Counted from the stretch's first letter, positions 17,556 to 26,774 are shown. The stretch: 64,000 bases of DNA from Planctomycetes bacterium syqfu (GCA_020974905.1 CP087563.1:5642001-5706000); one strand, 5' to 3'. The notes: generated by a model not told the origin, from the letters alone. A program made the numbers and translations.

Positions 17556-18458
17556 GTGACTTTCAAGATCAACCCTCGTTTCCGGTCCCCTCTTCACGAA
17601 GAGCCGCAATACTTGTTCCAAGACTATCATTTGAACTCGGAATTGGTCGCGCATGCGCAAACTGATTTGGTTGAGTCAGAGATTAATCAAGATCAATCGG
17701 GAGAGGGGGAAAAGTCGGTAAGCTTAACCGCAAAGGCAATCTATGATCAATCGATGGCGTCAGCCAAGTCGGTCTATCAATCAGTCTTGCCGATAGCGTC
17801 TTATCCCCGCGCGACCGTCGTGCCATTAACACGCACCCAACTTAACTCTTCATTTAACTTTGAGCAGGTGGTTGCTAGGCGAAGATCCCTACGAGGTCCG
17901 ACACAGCGAGAAATCTCACTCGATGAACTGTCATACATCCTGCAATATAGTGCCGCTGAGGTCGAAATCGCAATGGGCAACCAAAGCGCAATGCCTAGCC
18001 AGACTGATGCCCGATCACAATACCCGTATCGCGTTTATCCTTCCGGTGGCGGGCTATATCCACTTGAAGTTTTTATCATTCCACGCACAGTTGTAGGATT
18101 GGACACAGATACATATCACTATGAGTTAGAACATAACTTGGCCGGACTGGGGCAGCCGATTCCCGAGCATGTGTTGCACAAGGCATTCTTTGGAAGGGAT
18201 GTGCCTTTGCGATCGGGGGCGATTGTGATTGTTAATGCATTGTTCCGACGCAGTTCATACAAGTATGGCGAAAGGGCATATCGTCTTGTCATGGTCGAAG
18301 CCGGAGCTATGTTGCAGAATATGAGTTTGGCCTGTGAAGCGATCGGCCTGAGGTTCTGTATGGTCTGCGGTTTTGTAGATTCGTTACTTGCCAGCTACTT
18401 AGGCAACAACGGTATTGATGAGGGCATTGTCATGTGTGGTGCGATAGGAAAGAAATGA
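17556..18458 (+). CDS. SagB-type azoline dehydrogenase (nitroreductase fold, FMN)
   Basis: 300 residues. GTG at 17556 is chosen because AAGGAGAA at 17543-17550 precedes it at good spacing; an upstream ATG gives no such site. Conserved nitroreductase elements are ARRRSLRG, YPSGGGLYPLEVFI and KYGERAYRLVMVEAGAMLQN, the last being the active-site helix region of SagB-type enzymes. It would oxidise azolines made by the YcaO enzyme to aromatic azoles using FMN. The stop overlaps the next start (ATGA). Confidence 0.9.
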   Translation: MTFKINPRFRSPLHEEPQYLFQDYHLNSELVAHAQTDLVESEINQDQSGEGEKSVSLTAKAIYDQSMASAKSVYQSVLPIASYPRATVVPLTRTQLNSSFNFEQVVARRRSLRGPTQREISLDELSYILQYSAAEVEIAMGNQSAMPSQTDARSQYPYRVYPSGGGLYPLEVFIIPRTVVGLDTDTYHYELEHNLAGLGQPIPEHVLHKAFFGRDVPLRSGAIVIVNALFRRSSYKYGERAYRLVMVEAGAMLQNMSLACEAIGLRFCMVCGFVDSLLASYLGNNGIDEGIVMCGAIGKK

Positions 18459-19021
18459 GCGATCTTCCCTGTTCAATTTCACCAACATGCTGCTTATACC
18501 GGCTGTCCGCACGGTTGACAATCGCTACTGTTGCAGCGATTGGCACAGCAATGGCTCTCGGTTGGACTTGGTATCATGTGATTGTGTGGGGGCCTGGGCC
18601 AGTTCAATCGTTGAACGTACTCCTTGATTCTGGTGTGATGACACAAATGCTTATTGTGATTGCCATTGTTGCAAGTCATATCTTGGGAACATTATGTCAT
18701 GAAGCGGGGCACATCGTGATTGCAGTGATTACGCGACAGCACCCTTCAGTCTGGATGGGCAGTAGATTTGCGATTGTGGACGGTGGCATTACATTGAATG
18801 GGCAATTGGCTCGAAGAGTGCGCATAAGTTTGGAGTTGTTAGGTGGCATACTCTTTCATTTTGGAGCGATTGCGTTACTTGCTGTCGTGTGTGTTGTAAT
18901 TGGTGGGACGCTGTTTGAAGCGATGCCGACGATTAACTTTGTCTTACTTGTTCTTAGTTTTGCTGGGGACTTACAACCGAAGGGCGATCTCGCACGCATG
19001 ATCGCAGTGTGGCGAGACTAA
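18455..19021 (+). CDS. M50-like intramembrane zinc metalloprotease
   Basis: 188 residues, almost entirely membrane helices. The zinc motif HEAGH lies near residue 83 within a hydrophobic segment (HILGTLCHEAGHIVIAV). A second site near the C-terminus, LQPKGDLARM, is at the place of the NPxxDG motif of site-2 proteases but is not canonical. It starts by ATGA overlap with the dehydrogenase gene. Possible roles are leader removal or release of the anti-sigma factor's sigma partner by intramembrane cleavage; both are inference. Confidence 0.7.
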   Translation: MSDLPCSISPTCCLYRLSARLTIATVAAIGTAMALGWTWYHVIVWGPGPVQSLNVLLDSGVMTQMLIVIAIVASHILGTLCHEAGHIVIAVITRQHPSVWMGSRFAIVDGGITLNGQLARRVRISLELLGGILFHFGAIALLAVVCVVIGGTLFEAMPTINFVLLVLSFAGDLQPKGDLARMIAVWRD

Positions 19022-19025
19022 CCCA

Positions 19026-19931
19026 ATGATAAGAGGCTTTATGATCATGCATGATTCGCTAGACAATTCGATGTCTGTGTCTCAATGTCGGATTAGATTG
19101 TACAGGTATTGGTATGTGCCATTTGAGTTGGCTACTCTGCTGACGTTGTTTGGATGGGTGTTTCAGGAGATGAGGGCAGGCGATTGGCTTGGTGAACCCC
19201 ATCGATACTATGTGAGTGACGTGATTCGCAATGCGGCAAGTATGGTGGGCGTGCCAATTTGCTTTATGTTGCTTTTTCGTCGGCGTCCTGGCTCTGTTGG
19301 CTTGACAACAATTCACCTTTCTCAGCAGCTACGCATCGCTTGGCGTGGATTGGTGTCTATGGCTCTGGTCAGTCCAGCATTTGCTGTGGTTGGTATGTTA
19401 GGTTTCCGGTATGCAAGAGACTGGTCCGCAGCGTTAATTTTGCTCGTGGCTTTCTTGATTGCGTTGTGGTGGCTCATACGTCGCTGCATGTCGTTACCAA
19501 CGGTACATGGTGCAATTTGCTCACGAAAGATCATGGCAATTGCCATCATTGTATTCATCGCGTGTGGATTTCTGATTTGGTTAGTGCGGCCGGTCGCTGA
19601 TCGAGTAGGAGATGCAATTCTCGTTGTCGTGTTTGTTGGGTTTGCTGAGGAATTTCTATTTCGCGGCTATATCCAATCCGTAATGAATCGCATTTGCGGA
19701 AGACCATTTCGTACAACGGGTGTACATTGGGGGCATGGTCTGTGGATCACCTCTATTTTGTTTGGACTATGCCATGTAATACTCAACGGTCAAAGCGGAC
19801 TTTGGCCATGGGGTGTTTGGACTGCTGGAGCTGGCTTGGTGTTCGGGTATCTGCGAGAGAAATCCGGCGGCATCTTAGCACCGGCCACTGCACACGGCGG
19901 CCTACTGTTAATCGGAGAGTTGTTCCGCTAG
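19026..19931 (+). CDS. CPBP-family intramembrane metalloprotease (SagE-like)
   Basis: 301 residues with about eight membrane helices. CPBP (Abi/CAAX) motifs are EEFLFRGY at about 208, the His of LFGLCHVIL at about 248 and AHGG near 291. In streptolysin-type clusters the SagE protein of this family is linked to leader cleavage and self-immunity, and its place as the last gene of the cluster fits. ATG at 19026 is used; ATGs at 19041 and 19047 are alternatives. The gene follows the M50-like gene by four bases. Confidence 0.85.
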   Translation: MIRGFMIMHDSLDNSMSVSQCRIRLYRYWYVPFELATLLTLFGWVFQEMRAGDWLGEPHRYYVSDVIRNAASMVGVPICFMLLFRRRPGSVGLTTIHLSQQLRIAWRGLVSMALVSPAFAVVGMLGFRYARDWSAALILLVAFLIALWWLIRRCMSLPTVHGAICSRKIMAIAIIVFIACGFLIWLVRPVADRVGDAILVVVFVGFAEEFLFRGYIQSVMNRICGRPFRTTGVHWGHGLWITSILFGLCHVILNGQSGLWPWGVWTAGAGLVFGYLREKSGGILAPATAHGGLLLIGELFR

Positions 19932-20691
19932 CTTGACACCTAGGTATACAGTCCCTGACGTGGGCCAGTCCGGGCAAAGGGGTAAACTTGAAACCTTCCC
20001 GAAACTTGCCCCCGTTTGATTGAGAGAATTCTTGGCACCAAGAATGCTGATGAAATGATTTTCGATGAAGAAGCGTTATTCGGCTGAACAGATCGTAGCG
20101 ATGCTCCGCAATACGGACTTGTTACCTGGCAAGGGCATGTAGGGGCCAGAAGCGAGAAAGCAACTGGGGAGCCGAGTCTCATGTCAATGGAAAAGGGTGT
20201 CACCAATCTAAGCTGTCGTGTAATTATACTGGAATCTCATTGGTATTTAAGGCGTGAACAATGTGGAGTAGAAGACCAAAGCTACCATGGGATAATGTTT
20301 TTTTTTTCTTGCTCATCAAATCAAGTATATAGAAAAAATGACTTGATTCAGGGCTATCGATCAAACGCAAAAGGCATATCGACGTTAATCAGACGCCGAT
20401 TGTGTATCTTGCAATCTTGTCTGTGCTTTGGTTTGCCTATCAGCCAGTTCAGCCTGGCAGGCGATAATGCTGCTCAATTATATAATAATTTAGTAGATTA
20501 CTGAAACAGTTTGGCAGCCAACAACATGGGCTCTTTGATACAATGTAAAGATGGCATTATGGGGTTCTTGTTAGGGGAAAATAGATGTGCATAACAGTAA
20601 TACCACAACTAATATAACAGCAAATCTAGGTGATTTTTTGATATGTTTATCCATAATATTTATTTAAATATAATGCTGGCGAGGAGTATTC
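19932..20691. other. Intergenic region between RiPP cluster and secretion operon
   Basis: No intact gene is supported. It holds an IS3 transposase N-terminal remnant (20065-20142). After about 20200 it becomes AT-rich, and at 20505-20690 very AT-rich, suitable for the promoter of the secretion operon, but I cannot assign a -35/-10 pair. GAGGAG just before 20692 is the ribosome-binding site of gspE. Confidence 0.6.
20065..20142 (+). pseudogene. IS3-family transposase orfA remnant
   Basis: A 25-codon frame, MKKRYSAEQIVAML then a stop, matches the start of IS3-type OrfA helix-turn-helix proteins. The rest of the element is absent. The upstream 100 bp may be its left end, but no inverted repeat partner is seen. 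Confidence 0.6.
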
Positions 20692-22392
20692 ATGGTGATT
20701 TCGAGTGATGAATTGACTGAATTTCTTGATTTGCAGAGAGTTTGTCTGACTGAGGCGGGGATATCTGAATTTGATTTATACAAACTTTCCGAGCAAGCAT
20801 ACAATACTAATAAACGACTGGTTGATTTGGTAATAGATAGGGCCAATGTGTCAGAATATTTATTTCTAGAGAGAATTTCTTTACTACTCGATCTGACATT
20901 TTGTGAGGTGATATCAGACAAAATTTCGGACGCTGTATGCAAACGTATTCGGCCCTCTCTAGCCATAGAACACGGTATAATGCCTGTAGGTGAACGTGAT
21001 GGCATACTTCAGATTGCATGCTCCGATCCCTTTGACTGGCAAAGCTGGGATGAACTGGAGCATTTGTTAGATTGCAAAATTGAGCGAGTGCTTGCCACGC
21101 GCGAAACCATTACCCAAATGCACAAGATGTATTATGGTCTTGGTGCCGAAACTGTCGAGCGTCTGACCAACAATCAAGACGCGTCTGAAGCCGAACAACT
21201 CCAGGTTACCAGTGCGCAAGCCACGAACCTTTCTGATGACGAATCAGCAAACGAACCGACTGTTGTCAATCTGGTGAATCGGATTATCTGTGAAGCAATT
21301 ACCTCCAATGCAACTGACATTCATTTTGAACCTTTCGATAGCAAATACCGAGTGCGATACCGTGTTGATGGCATGTTGGAAGATGTTTCGATTCCACAAA
21401 GTGTTAAGCAACTCAAGTCTGCTTTGGTGTCGCGCATCAAGATCATGGCCAATCTTGACATTACCGAAAAACGTCTGCCTCAGGACGGACGTGCGCGTGT
21501 GACGCTTAAGGGGGTTGAGTACGATCTGCGTATCAGTATTTTGCCTGGGGTCTATGGTGAGGCGATCAATATCCGCTTGCAAAGTCGCCAAATGGTCAAG
21601 CTTGAATTGTCAGGTCTGGGGTTTCAGCCACAGGAGCAGACGAAGGTCGAAGAACTGATCAATCGCCCACATGGCTTGGTGTTGGTGACAGGGCCGACAG
21701 GTAGTGGTAAGACCACGACGCTTTACACTTGCTTGAGTAAGATCAACAAGCCCGATACCAAGATCATCACTATTGAAGATCCGGTTGAATACTGGATGGA
21801 TGATATTCTGCAGATGCAAATTCATGAGGAGATTGGTTTTGATTTTGCACGGGCGTTGAGGAGTATGTTGCGTCATGACCCCGATGTGATGCTGATTGGT
21901 GAAATTCGTGATCGTGAAACAGCAGACATCACGATTCGTTCAGCATTGACGGGACACTTGGTATTTGCCACGTTGCATACCAACGATGCCGCCAGTGCTG
22001 TTTCCCGATTACTGGATATCGGCATTGAGCCGTTCCTGGCGGCCAGTTCCATTTCAGGTGTCATTGCTCAGCGCTTAGTACGTAAGATTTGCCCGAACTG
22101 TAAGCAACCTGTTGAAGCTGACGAATTAAATGATGTCACTGAGTCATGGACTGGCAAGGGATGTGAGGCATGCCGCTATACTGGATGTAAAGGGCGGTCA
22201 GTCATTGCTGAGATCCTACCGGTAAGTTCAACGGTTCGTGGTATGATTCAACAACGTGAACCAGCGGATCGAATCAAAGAGCAGGCCATCTGTGAGGGGA
22301 TGAGCACCTTGCGTAATAGTGCCTTGCAGGCGGTGAAGGAAGGGCGAATCAGCGTAGCAGAAATGCTGCGCGTGACACACGGGGATATTTGA
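20692..22392 (+). CDS. gspE: Type II secretion ATPase GspE (PilB/GspE family)
   Basis: 566 residues. An N-terminal MshEN/GspE-N region (1-150) is followed by the ATPase: Walker A GPTGSGKTTTLY at about 334, Asp/Walker B region DPDVMLIGEIRDRETADI, and His box HLVFATLHTNDAAS. A zinc-binding knob is present as CPNC and CEAC-x4-C (about 468-505). It powers pseudopilus assembly at the inner membrane. It is the first gene of a long same-strand operon, with GAGGAG before the ATG. Confidence 0.95.
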   Translation: MVISSDELTEFLDLQRVCLTEAGISEFDLYKLSEQAYNTNKRLVDLVIDRANVSEYLFLERISLLLDLTFCEVISDKISDAVCKRIRPSLAIEHGIMPVGERDGILQIACSDPFDWQSWDELEHLLDCKIERVLATRETITQMHKMYYGLGAETVERLTNNQDASEAEQLQVTSAQATNLSDDESANEPTVVNLVNRIICEAITSNATDIHFEPFDSKYRVRYRVDGMLEDVSIPQSVKQLKSALVSRIKIMANLDITEKRLPQDGRARVTLKGVEYDLRISILPGVYGEAINIRLQSRQMVKLELSGLGFQPQEQTKVEELINRPHGLVLVTGPTGSGKTTTLYTCLSKINKPDTKIITIEDPVEYWMDDILQMQIHEEIGFDFARALRSMLRHDPDVMLIGEIRDRETADITIRSALTGHLVFATLHTNDAASAVSRLLDIGIEPFLAASSISGVIAQRLVRKICPNCKQPVEADELNDVTESWTGKGCEACRYTGCKGRSVIAEILPVSSTVRGMIQQREPADRIKEQAICEGMSTLRNSALQAVKEGRISVAEMLRVTHGDI

Positions 22393-22393
22393 T

Positions 22394-23614
22394 TTGTCGA
22401 GATTCAGCTATATTGCAATTCAACACTCAGGTGAACGTACAGCAGGCACTTTACGTTCGACAAGTCGCCGTGAGGCTGTGACCAAGCTGCTTGAGCTTGG
22501 CTATCACCCGGTTGTGGTCGAAGCGGAGAATCTACAACAAAAGGATGCCAAGGAATCGATTCGTCGTTTCCTGGGGCGCGTCAAAACATCCGATTTAGCC
22601 GTGTTTACCCGACAGTTCGCTGCCTTGCTCAAGGCAGGTTTGCCCATTATGGCTGCATTGGAAACCTTGCAACGCCAGTCCACCAATCGTTACCTGGCAC
22701 GCACGATTGAAGATGTTCGAGCGTCACTGGCACAGGATGCTCCTTCTTTAGCTGATGCTTTTGCTGAACACCCCAAGATATTTAACCCTGTCTATTGCGG
22801 ATTGGTACGTTCAGGTGAAGAAGGTGGACGATTGATTGAGGTTCTCAACAATCTTTCCGTTCATCTTGCACGCATGGCTAAATTACGCGGCCAGGTACTC
22901 GGAGCTTTTGTCTACCCGATTTTTCTTCTGCTTATGGGGATTACGGCTGTCTTTATCCTGATGGCATTTGTCATTCCCAAGTTCCAAAAACTTTTTACGT
23001 CGTTTGGCCAACAGCTACCAACACCGACACGATTATTGATTGCAGTCAGCGATTTTCTGAGTCAATGGTGGTGGGTGGTGGCACTGTTGTTAGTGATGTT
23101 TGGTGGGATGATCTTTGCCTCATTAAAGAAGCAATCTATACGCAGTAAAACAGATGCGTTGTTACTTAAGTTGCCACTGTTTGGCCCCATGATCTTAAAA
23201 GTCGAAGCTGCGCGAATTGCACGTACATTGGGGGCGTTGCTTAAAGGAGGGGTTCGTATTGTCGAGGCATTGAATATCACAGCCAAGACCATTCGCAATA
23301 GTCATATTCGCCAGACTTTTGGGCCGATGGGTAAAGCGGTTTCGACTGGCAATGAATTGGGCCTAGCCATGGATCAGGCCGGGGTATACCCTCCTCTGAT
23401 GGTGAATTTGATTCGAACGGGTGAAGAAACAGGTGAATTACCTGAAATGCTTGAAGAGCTTGCTTCGATCTACGATGACGAAGCAGAAAGAGCGGTTAAT
23501 GGCGCGGTAAAGCTGTTGGAACCCGTGCTGATTGTGGCCATGGGGTTGGTGATTGCGGGCATTGTGGCTGCGGTGATGCTGCCAATTTTCAAGGCAAGTG
23601 CTATTGTTTCTTAA
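22394..23614 (+). CDS. gspF: Type II secretion inner-membrane platform protein GspF
   Basis: 406 residues with the two repeated cytoplasmic T2SSF domains (FTRQFAALLKAGLPIMAALE and ARIARTLGALLKGGVRIVEAL) and three membrane helices, including FLLLMGITAVFILMAFVIP and a C-terminal one. TTG start two bases after the gspE stop. It couples the ATPase to pseudopilin assembly. Confidence 0.95.
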   Translation: MSRFSYIAIQHSGERTAGTLRSTSRREAVTKLLELGYHPVVVEAENLQQKDAKESIRRFLGRVKTSDLAVFTRQFAALLKAGLPIMAALETLQRQSTNRYLARTIEDVRASLAQDAPSLADAFAEHPKIFNPVYCGLVRSGEEGGRLIEVLNNLSVHLARMAKLRGQVLGAFVYPIFLLLMGITAVFILMAFVIPKFQKLFTSFGQQLPTPTRLLIAVSDFLSQWWWVVALLLVMFGGMIFASLKKQSIRSKTDALLLKLPLFGPMILKVEAARIARTLGALLKGGVRIVEALNITAKTIRNSHIRQTFGPMGKAVSTGNELGLAMDQAGVYPPLMVNLIRTGEETGELPEMLEELASIYDDEAERAVNGAVKLLEPVLIVAMGLVIAGIVAAVMLPIFKASAIVS

Positions 23615-23637
23615 GCTTGCTGTAGTAGAATAGAAAC

Positions 23638-23695
23638 TGCTCTGCATCATCTTTTGTCAGAGCATTACGGTGGGATTGCCAGAAGCAATTTCTGG
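23638..23695 (+). promoter_or_regulatory. Two small hairpins between gspF and the MauE-fusion gene
   Basis: TGCTCTG (23638-23644) pairs with CAGAGCA (23658-23664), and CCAGAA (23679-23684) pairs with TTCTGG (23690-23695), followed by TATTTTC. They may be a weak terminator or an RNA-processing site that adjusts expression of downstream genes. No experiment supports this. Confidence 0.35.
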
Positions 23696-23746
23696 TATTT
23701 TCAGGGGACATTGAACCGGGATACTTTCGAGGGCTGGGGGTAGTAC

Positions 23747-24706
23747 ATGACCAAAATAGGGATCAGAAGCGCCTTGTTTCCGGCAGAGGATCGACCTGTC
23801 GAGAATCTACGGCAACGTCATCTGCTTTGGCATATCGCGCGATGTCTGGCGGGATGCGTATTACTCATTGCAGCAGGTTTAAAAGGTGATGAGATTCTGG
23901 TGACCTCACTTCTTGGTGAAGGCTGGTTTCATTCACGTTTATTGGGAATTGTGCTGGTTGAATTTGAAATCTGTCTCGGCTGCTGGTTGGTGACTGGCTG
24001 GCGTGCAGAGTGGTCGCGCAGGGTCGCCCTTGTGACGTTTTCGATTTTTGCAGTAGCGACACTGTATAAAGCAATGAGTGGTCAAGCATCTTGTGGCTGC
24101 TTTGGCGTCTATGAAGTCAATCCTTGGTTTACGTTGATGCTGGATGGTGCTCTGGTTGGCATGTTGTTTTATGCAAGAGCAGATACGGAACGCCCCTTTT
24201 TTTTTCGATCAGGTGCTGCACTTACTGCAACTTTCATTCTGGTTGCTCTTTTATGCGGCAGCACTTCTTGGTGGATGTTAAACGCGGAAGCGGGTGCCAT
24301 TGATCAAGATGGTCAGTTGATTGGTGATGATTCATTCGTTGTGTTGGAGCCTAAAGAATGGGTGAATCAACGCCTGCCTCTTTTGCCGTATTTGGATGTG
24401 GGTAAGAGCTTGGAGAGTGGGCGATGGATTGCCGTGTTGTATAAGCATGATTGCTCGCATTGCGTAGAAATGTTGCCACAATTCGAACAGGAAGCGATGC
24501 AGTTCGCAGCAGCCGGTCAGAATAAACAGGTGGCATTGATTGAGATGCCACCGTATGCATCGGCTGGATATGATCCGGTACCAAGAGACACGGCATGCAC
24601 ACGTGGCCGCTTGGATGAATCGCGTGAGTGGTTTGCCCAGACACCGGTGGTGATGGAACTGGACAATGGTGTGGTGACCAAATTGCGCGAACATGAAAAT
24701 CAGTAG
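23747..24706 (+). CDS. MauE/DoxX-like membrane protein fused to thioredoxin-like domain
   Basis: 319 residues. Residues about 30-150 form a four-helix MauE-like domain with the motif SCGCFGVYEVN. A fifth helix (FILVALLCGSTSWWML) leads to a periplasmic C-terminal domain with a CSHC pair in LYKHDCSHCVEMLPQFEQEA, as in thioredoxin-fold proteins. The likely role is moving electrons across the membrane to a periplasmic dithiol. It interrupts the secretion operon between gspF and gspG, so it may serve disulfide formation in secreted proteins or in the secretion machine; that is inference. ATG at 23747 follows a G-rich ribosome-binding site. Confidence 0.7.
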   Translation: MTKIGIRSALFPAEDRPVENLRQRHLLWHIARCLAGCVLLIAAGLKGDEILVTSLLGEGWFHSRLLGIVLVEFEICLGCWLVTGWRAEWSRRVALVTFSIFAVATLYKAMSGQASCGCFGVYEVNPWFTLMLDGALVGMLFYARADTERPFFFRSGAALTATFILVALLCGSTSWWMLNAEAGAIDQDGQLIGDDSFVVLEPKEWVNQRLPLLPYLDVGKSLESGRWIAVLYKHDCSHCVEMLPQFEQEAMQFAAAGQNKQVALIEMPPYASAGYDPVPRDTACTRGRLDESREWFAQTPVVMELDNGVVTKLREHENQ

Positions 24707-24746
24707 GTCAGATACATTTGTTAATGGGAGAGTTCGAGTGCGAGAT

Positions 24747-25175
24747 ATGAAAAAACAGCGTTATCAAGGCCATGTTCTGCATACACAGGCAGCATTTACC
24801 CTGATGGAAATGTTGCTGGTGATTGTGATCATCGGCATTCTTGTTGGAGGCTTGGCAGTCAGTTTGTCGGGGCGCTCCCAAGAGGCCATGATCACACGAG
24901 CCAAGGCTGACGTAAAAAGCACGCTGGCTTTGGCATTGGATCTCTTTGAGCAAGATCTTGGCCGTTACCCATCTGATGATGAAGGACTCGATGCCCTGAT
25001 TAATGATCCGGGTGAATCTAAGTGGAAGGGGCCTTACCTCAAGACTGAATTGGAGCCTGACCCCTGGGGCAATGCTTACGAGTATACGCTGGACCCGGAC
25101 AACTCGCGCAAATACAAACTGCGATGTGCAGGTCCGGATGGCAAGATGGGGACATCTGACGACATTGAAAGTTAA
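24747..25175 (+). CDS. gspG: Major pseudopilin GspG
   Basis: 142 residues. The prepilin site is AA/FTLMEMLLVIVIIG, with alanine instead of the usual glycine before the cut and the conserved Glu at +5. The C-terminal domain has the GspG hallmarks YPSDDEGLDALI, PDPWGNAYEY and GPDGKMGTSDDI, the last being the calcium site. It forms the main pseudopilus shaft. Confidence 0.95.
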   Translation: MKKQRYQGHVLHTQAAFTLMEMLLVIVIIGILVGGLAVSLSGRSQEAMITRAKADVKSTLALALDLFEQDLGRYPSDDEGLDALINDPGESKWKGPYLKTELEPDPWGNAYEYTLDPDNSRKYKLRCAGPDGKMGTSDDIES

Positions 25176-25180
25176 ATCAT

Positions 25181-25708
25181 TTGAGTCAGGATATAAAACA
25201 ACTCAGCCAATGTCTGGGCTTTACACTAACGGAGTTGCTGATCGTATTGGTGTTGATGGGCGTGTTGGCCGGTTCTTTGGTGGTGTCACTTGCAGGCAGA
25301 GAAGAACCGCAGGTCATGCGATTGACGGTTGAAGACTTGGTGTCGTCATTGAAATACACCATGAACCAAGCACGGTCGACACAACGGGATCATCGCCTAG
25401 TATTTGATGTGGAATTACGTAACTATGTGGTTGAGCAGTTAAACCTTGATGGCCAAACATGGGAAGCGGTTCAAGGCATGGCAGGACAAGGTCACGCCTT
25501 GATGCAAGGCATCCAGTTGGTTTCACCAGAAGATGGCCTGGCCATTGAGATGGTCAGTGACGAATTGCTGGCGTATGCCTTTGGCCCCAACGTCGATGAC
25601 TTTACCGGCACGATCAGGCTCATGAATACCGTAGGTCAGATGTGGGATATACAGATTTTACCGGTTTCTCAGCAGATTCATGTGATCGAAGATGTGGTGA
25701 TCAAGTGA
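25181..25708 (+). CDS. gspH: Minor pseudopilin GspH
   Basis: 175 residues from TTG at 25181, five bases after the gspG stop. Prepilin site LG/FTLTELLIVLVLMG after a 13-residue leader. The rest (VEDLVSSLKYTMNQARSTQR, DHRLVFDVELRNYVV) fits the GspH fold of minor pseudopilins. Its GTGA overlap couples it to gspI. Confidence 0.85.
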   Translation: MSQDIKQLSQCLGFTLTELLIVLVLMGVLAGSLVVSLAGREEPQVMRLTVEDLVSSLKYTMNQARSTQRDHRLVFDVELRNYVVEQLNLDGQTWEAVQGMAGQGHALMQGIQLVSPEDGLAIEMVSDELLAYAFGPNVDDFTGTIRLMNTVGQMWDIQILPVSQQIHVIEDVVIK

Positions 25709-26094
25709 AATGTAAGGCAACAATCCATAGGCGTACACGCGGATTTACGCTGCTTGAAGTGTTGGTGGCCATGACGATTCTTGGCGTAGGCATTCTGGGT
25801 GTGGTGACTGCGTTGTCACTGGCCACTCAGGCTGGCGGTTCATCGCTCCGTTTATCCGAGGCTGCCCAATTGGCACGTCAGCAGATGATGTTGGCCACAT
25901 CAACCACACCTGAAATGCTTCAACCCAATGAGGGGATCGAAGGGCGTTACCACTGGATTTTGACCTACGATTCCAAGTCGGATGATTTGGTGTTGGCATC
26001 AATCCAAGTGGATTGGCAAGAGAAGGGACAGACGCAGACGTTTACCTTGCGCGAGTATTTCCAGCCTTATGTTCAACCGGATGAAGATTCGTAA
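25705..26094 (+). CDS. gspI: Minor pseudopilin GspI
   Basis: 129 residues. GTG at 25705 is chosen because it gives a short basic leader (KCKATIHRRTRG) before the site G/FTLLEVLVAMTILG and overlaps the gspH stop. The longer upstream frame would overlap gspH heavily. Size and position match GspI. Confidence 0.85.
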   Translation: MKCKATIHRRTRGFTLLEVLVAMTILGVGILGVVTALSLATQAGGSSLRLSEAAQLARQQMMLATSTTPEMLQPNEGIEGRYHWILTYDSKSDDLVLASIQVDWQEKGQTQTFTLREYFQPYVQPDEDS

Positions 26095-26774
26095 TGCGAG
26101 TTCAGAATCGCCGACAATATGCGTTTACTTTGATTGAGCTCGTGACAGCATCTGTACTCATGGGAATTATTTTGCTGGGCATTTACACCGTCTTCAAACA
26201 GTCGATGGCAGTTGAAGAGCAGATCACCGAACGGTGGCATGCCAAAGCGGCTGCCCAGCAGATTGCTGACCTGCTGGCTGACTCTATTGAAAACATTGTC
26301 AATGTTCAGGGCACATCCCCGTTGCGTGCCGGCAAAGACGAGGACTTTGGTGGCCGTCAACTTTCCTGCACGGTCATGGGGGGCGATGCAACCGAGGACA
26401 ATCCAGTCAATGCTGCGATACAGTGGCGTCGGTATCGATGGGGGCTCAACGAAGATCAAGCTGGTCAATTACTGATTCAAACCCGATATTTTGCAGGCAC
26501 TACTGAATTGCTGCCAGTGCATGTTGATGAGGAAACCACGCAGGATCAATTATGGAACCGCGTGCCGTTGGAAGTCATTGCTCAAGACATCAAATCCATC
26601 AACATTCACTTTCGCCCCAAGTACAACCCGGATGCCGAATGGAAAGACAAATGGGGTGGGATCGGTACGCCCATTCTGGTACGTATCAAGGTGGCTGTGG
26701 GGGATACCACGGTGACGCGCTATGTCAGTCCACACGTGACGCTGGCAGTGTCCAGCGCGGAAGGTGGGGGATGA
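26094..26774 (+). CDS. gspJ: Minor pseudopilin GspJ
   Basis: 226 residues; TAATG overlap with gspI. Prepilin site YA/FTLIELVTASVLMG, again with alanine before the cut. The C-terminal domain contains DIKSINIHFRPKYNPD, typical of GspJ. With GspI and GspK it forms the pseudopilus tip. Confidence 0.85.
   Translation: MRVQNRRQYAFTLIELVTASVLMGIILLGIYTVFKQSMAVEEQITERWHAKAAAQQIADLLADSIENIVNVQGTSPLRAGKDEDFGGRQLSCTVMGGDATEDNPVNAAIQWRRYRWGLNEDQAGQLLIQTRYFAGTTELLPVHVDEETTQDQLWNRVPLEVIAQDIKSINIHFRPKYNPDAEWKDKWGGIGTPILVRIKVAVGDTTVTRYVSPHVTLAVSSAEGGG

Noticed and set aside
20181..20504. 107-residue frame after the RiPP cluster
   Set aside because: No recognisable features, no good start context, lies in a decayed region with IS remnants.
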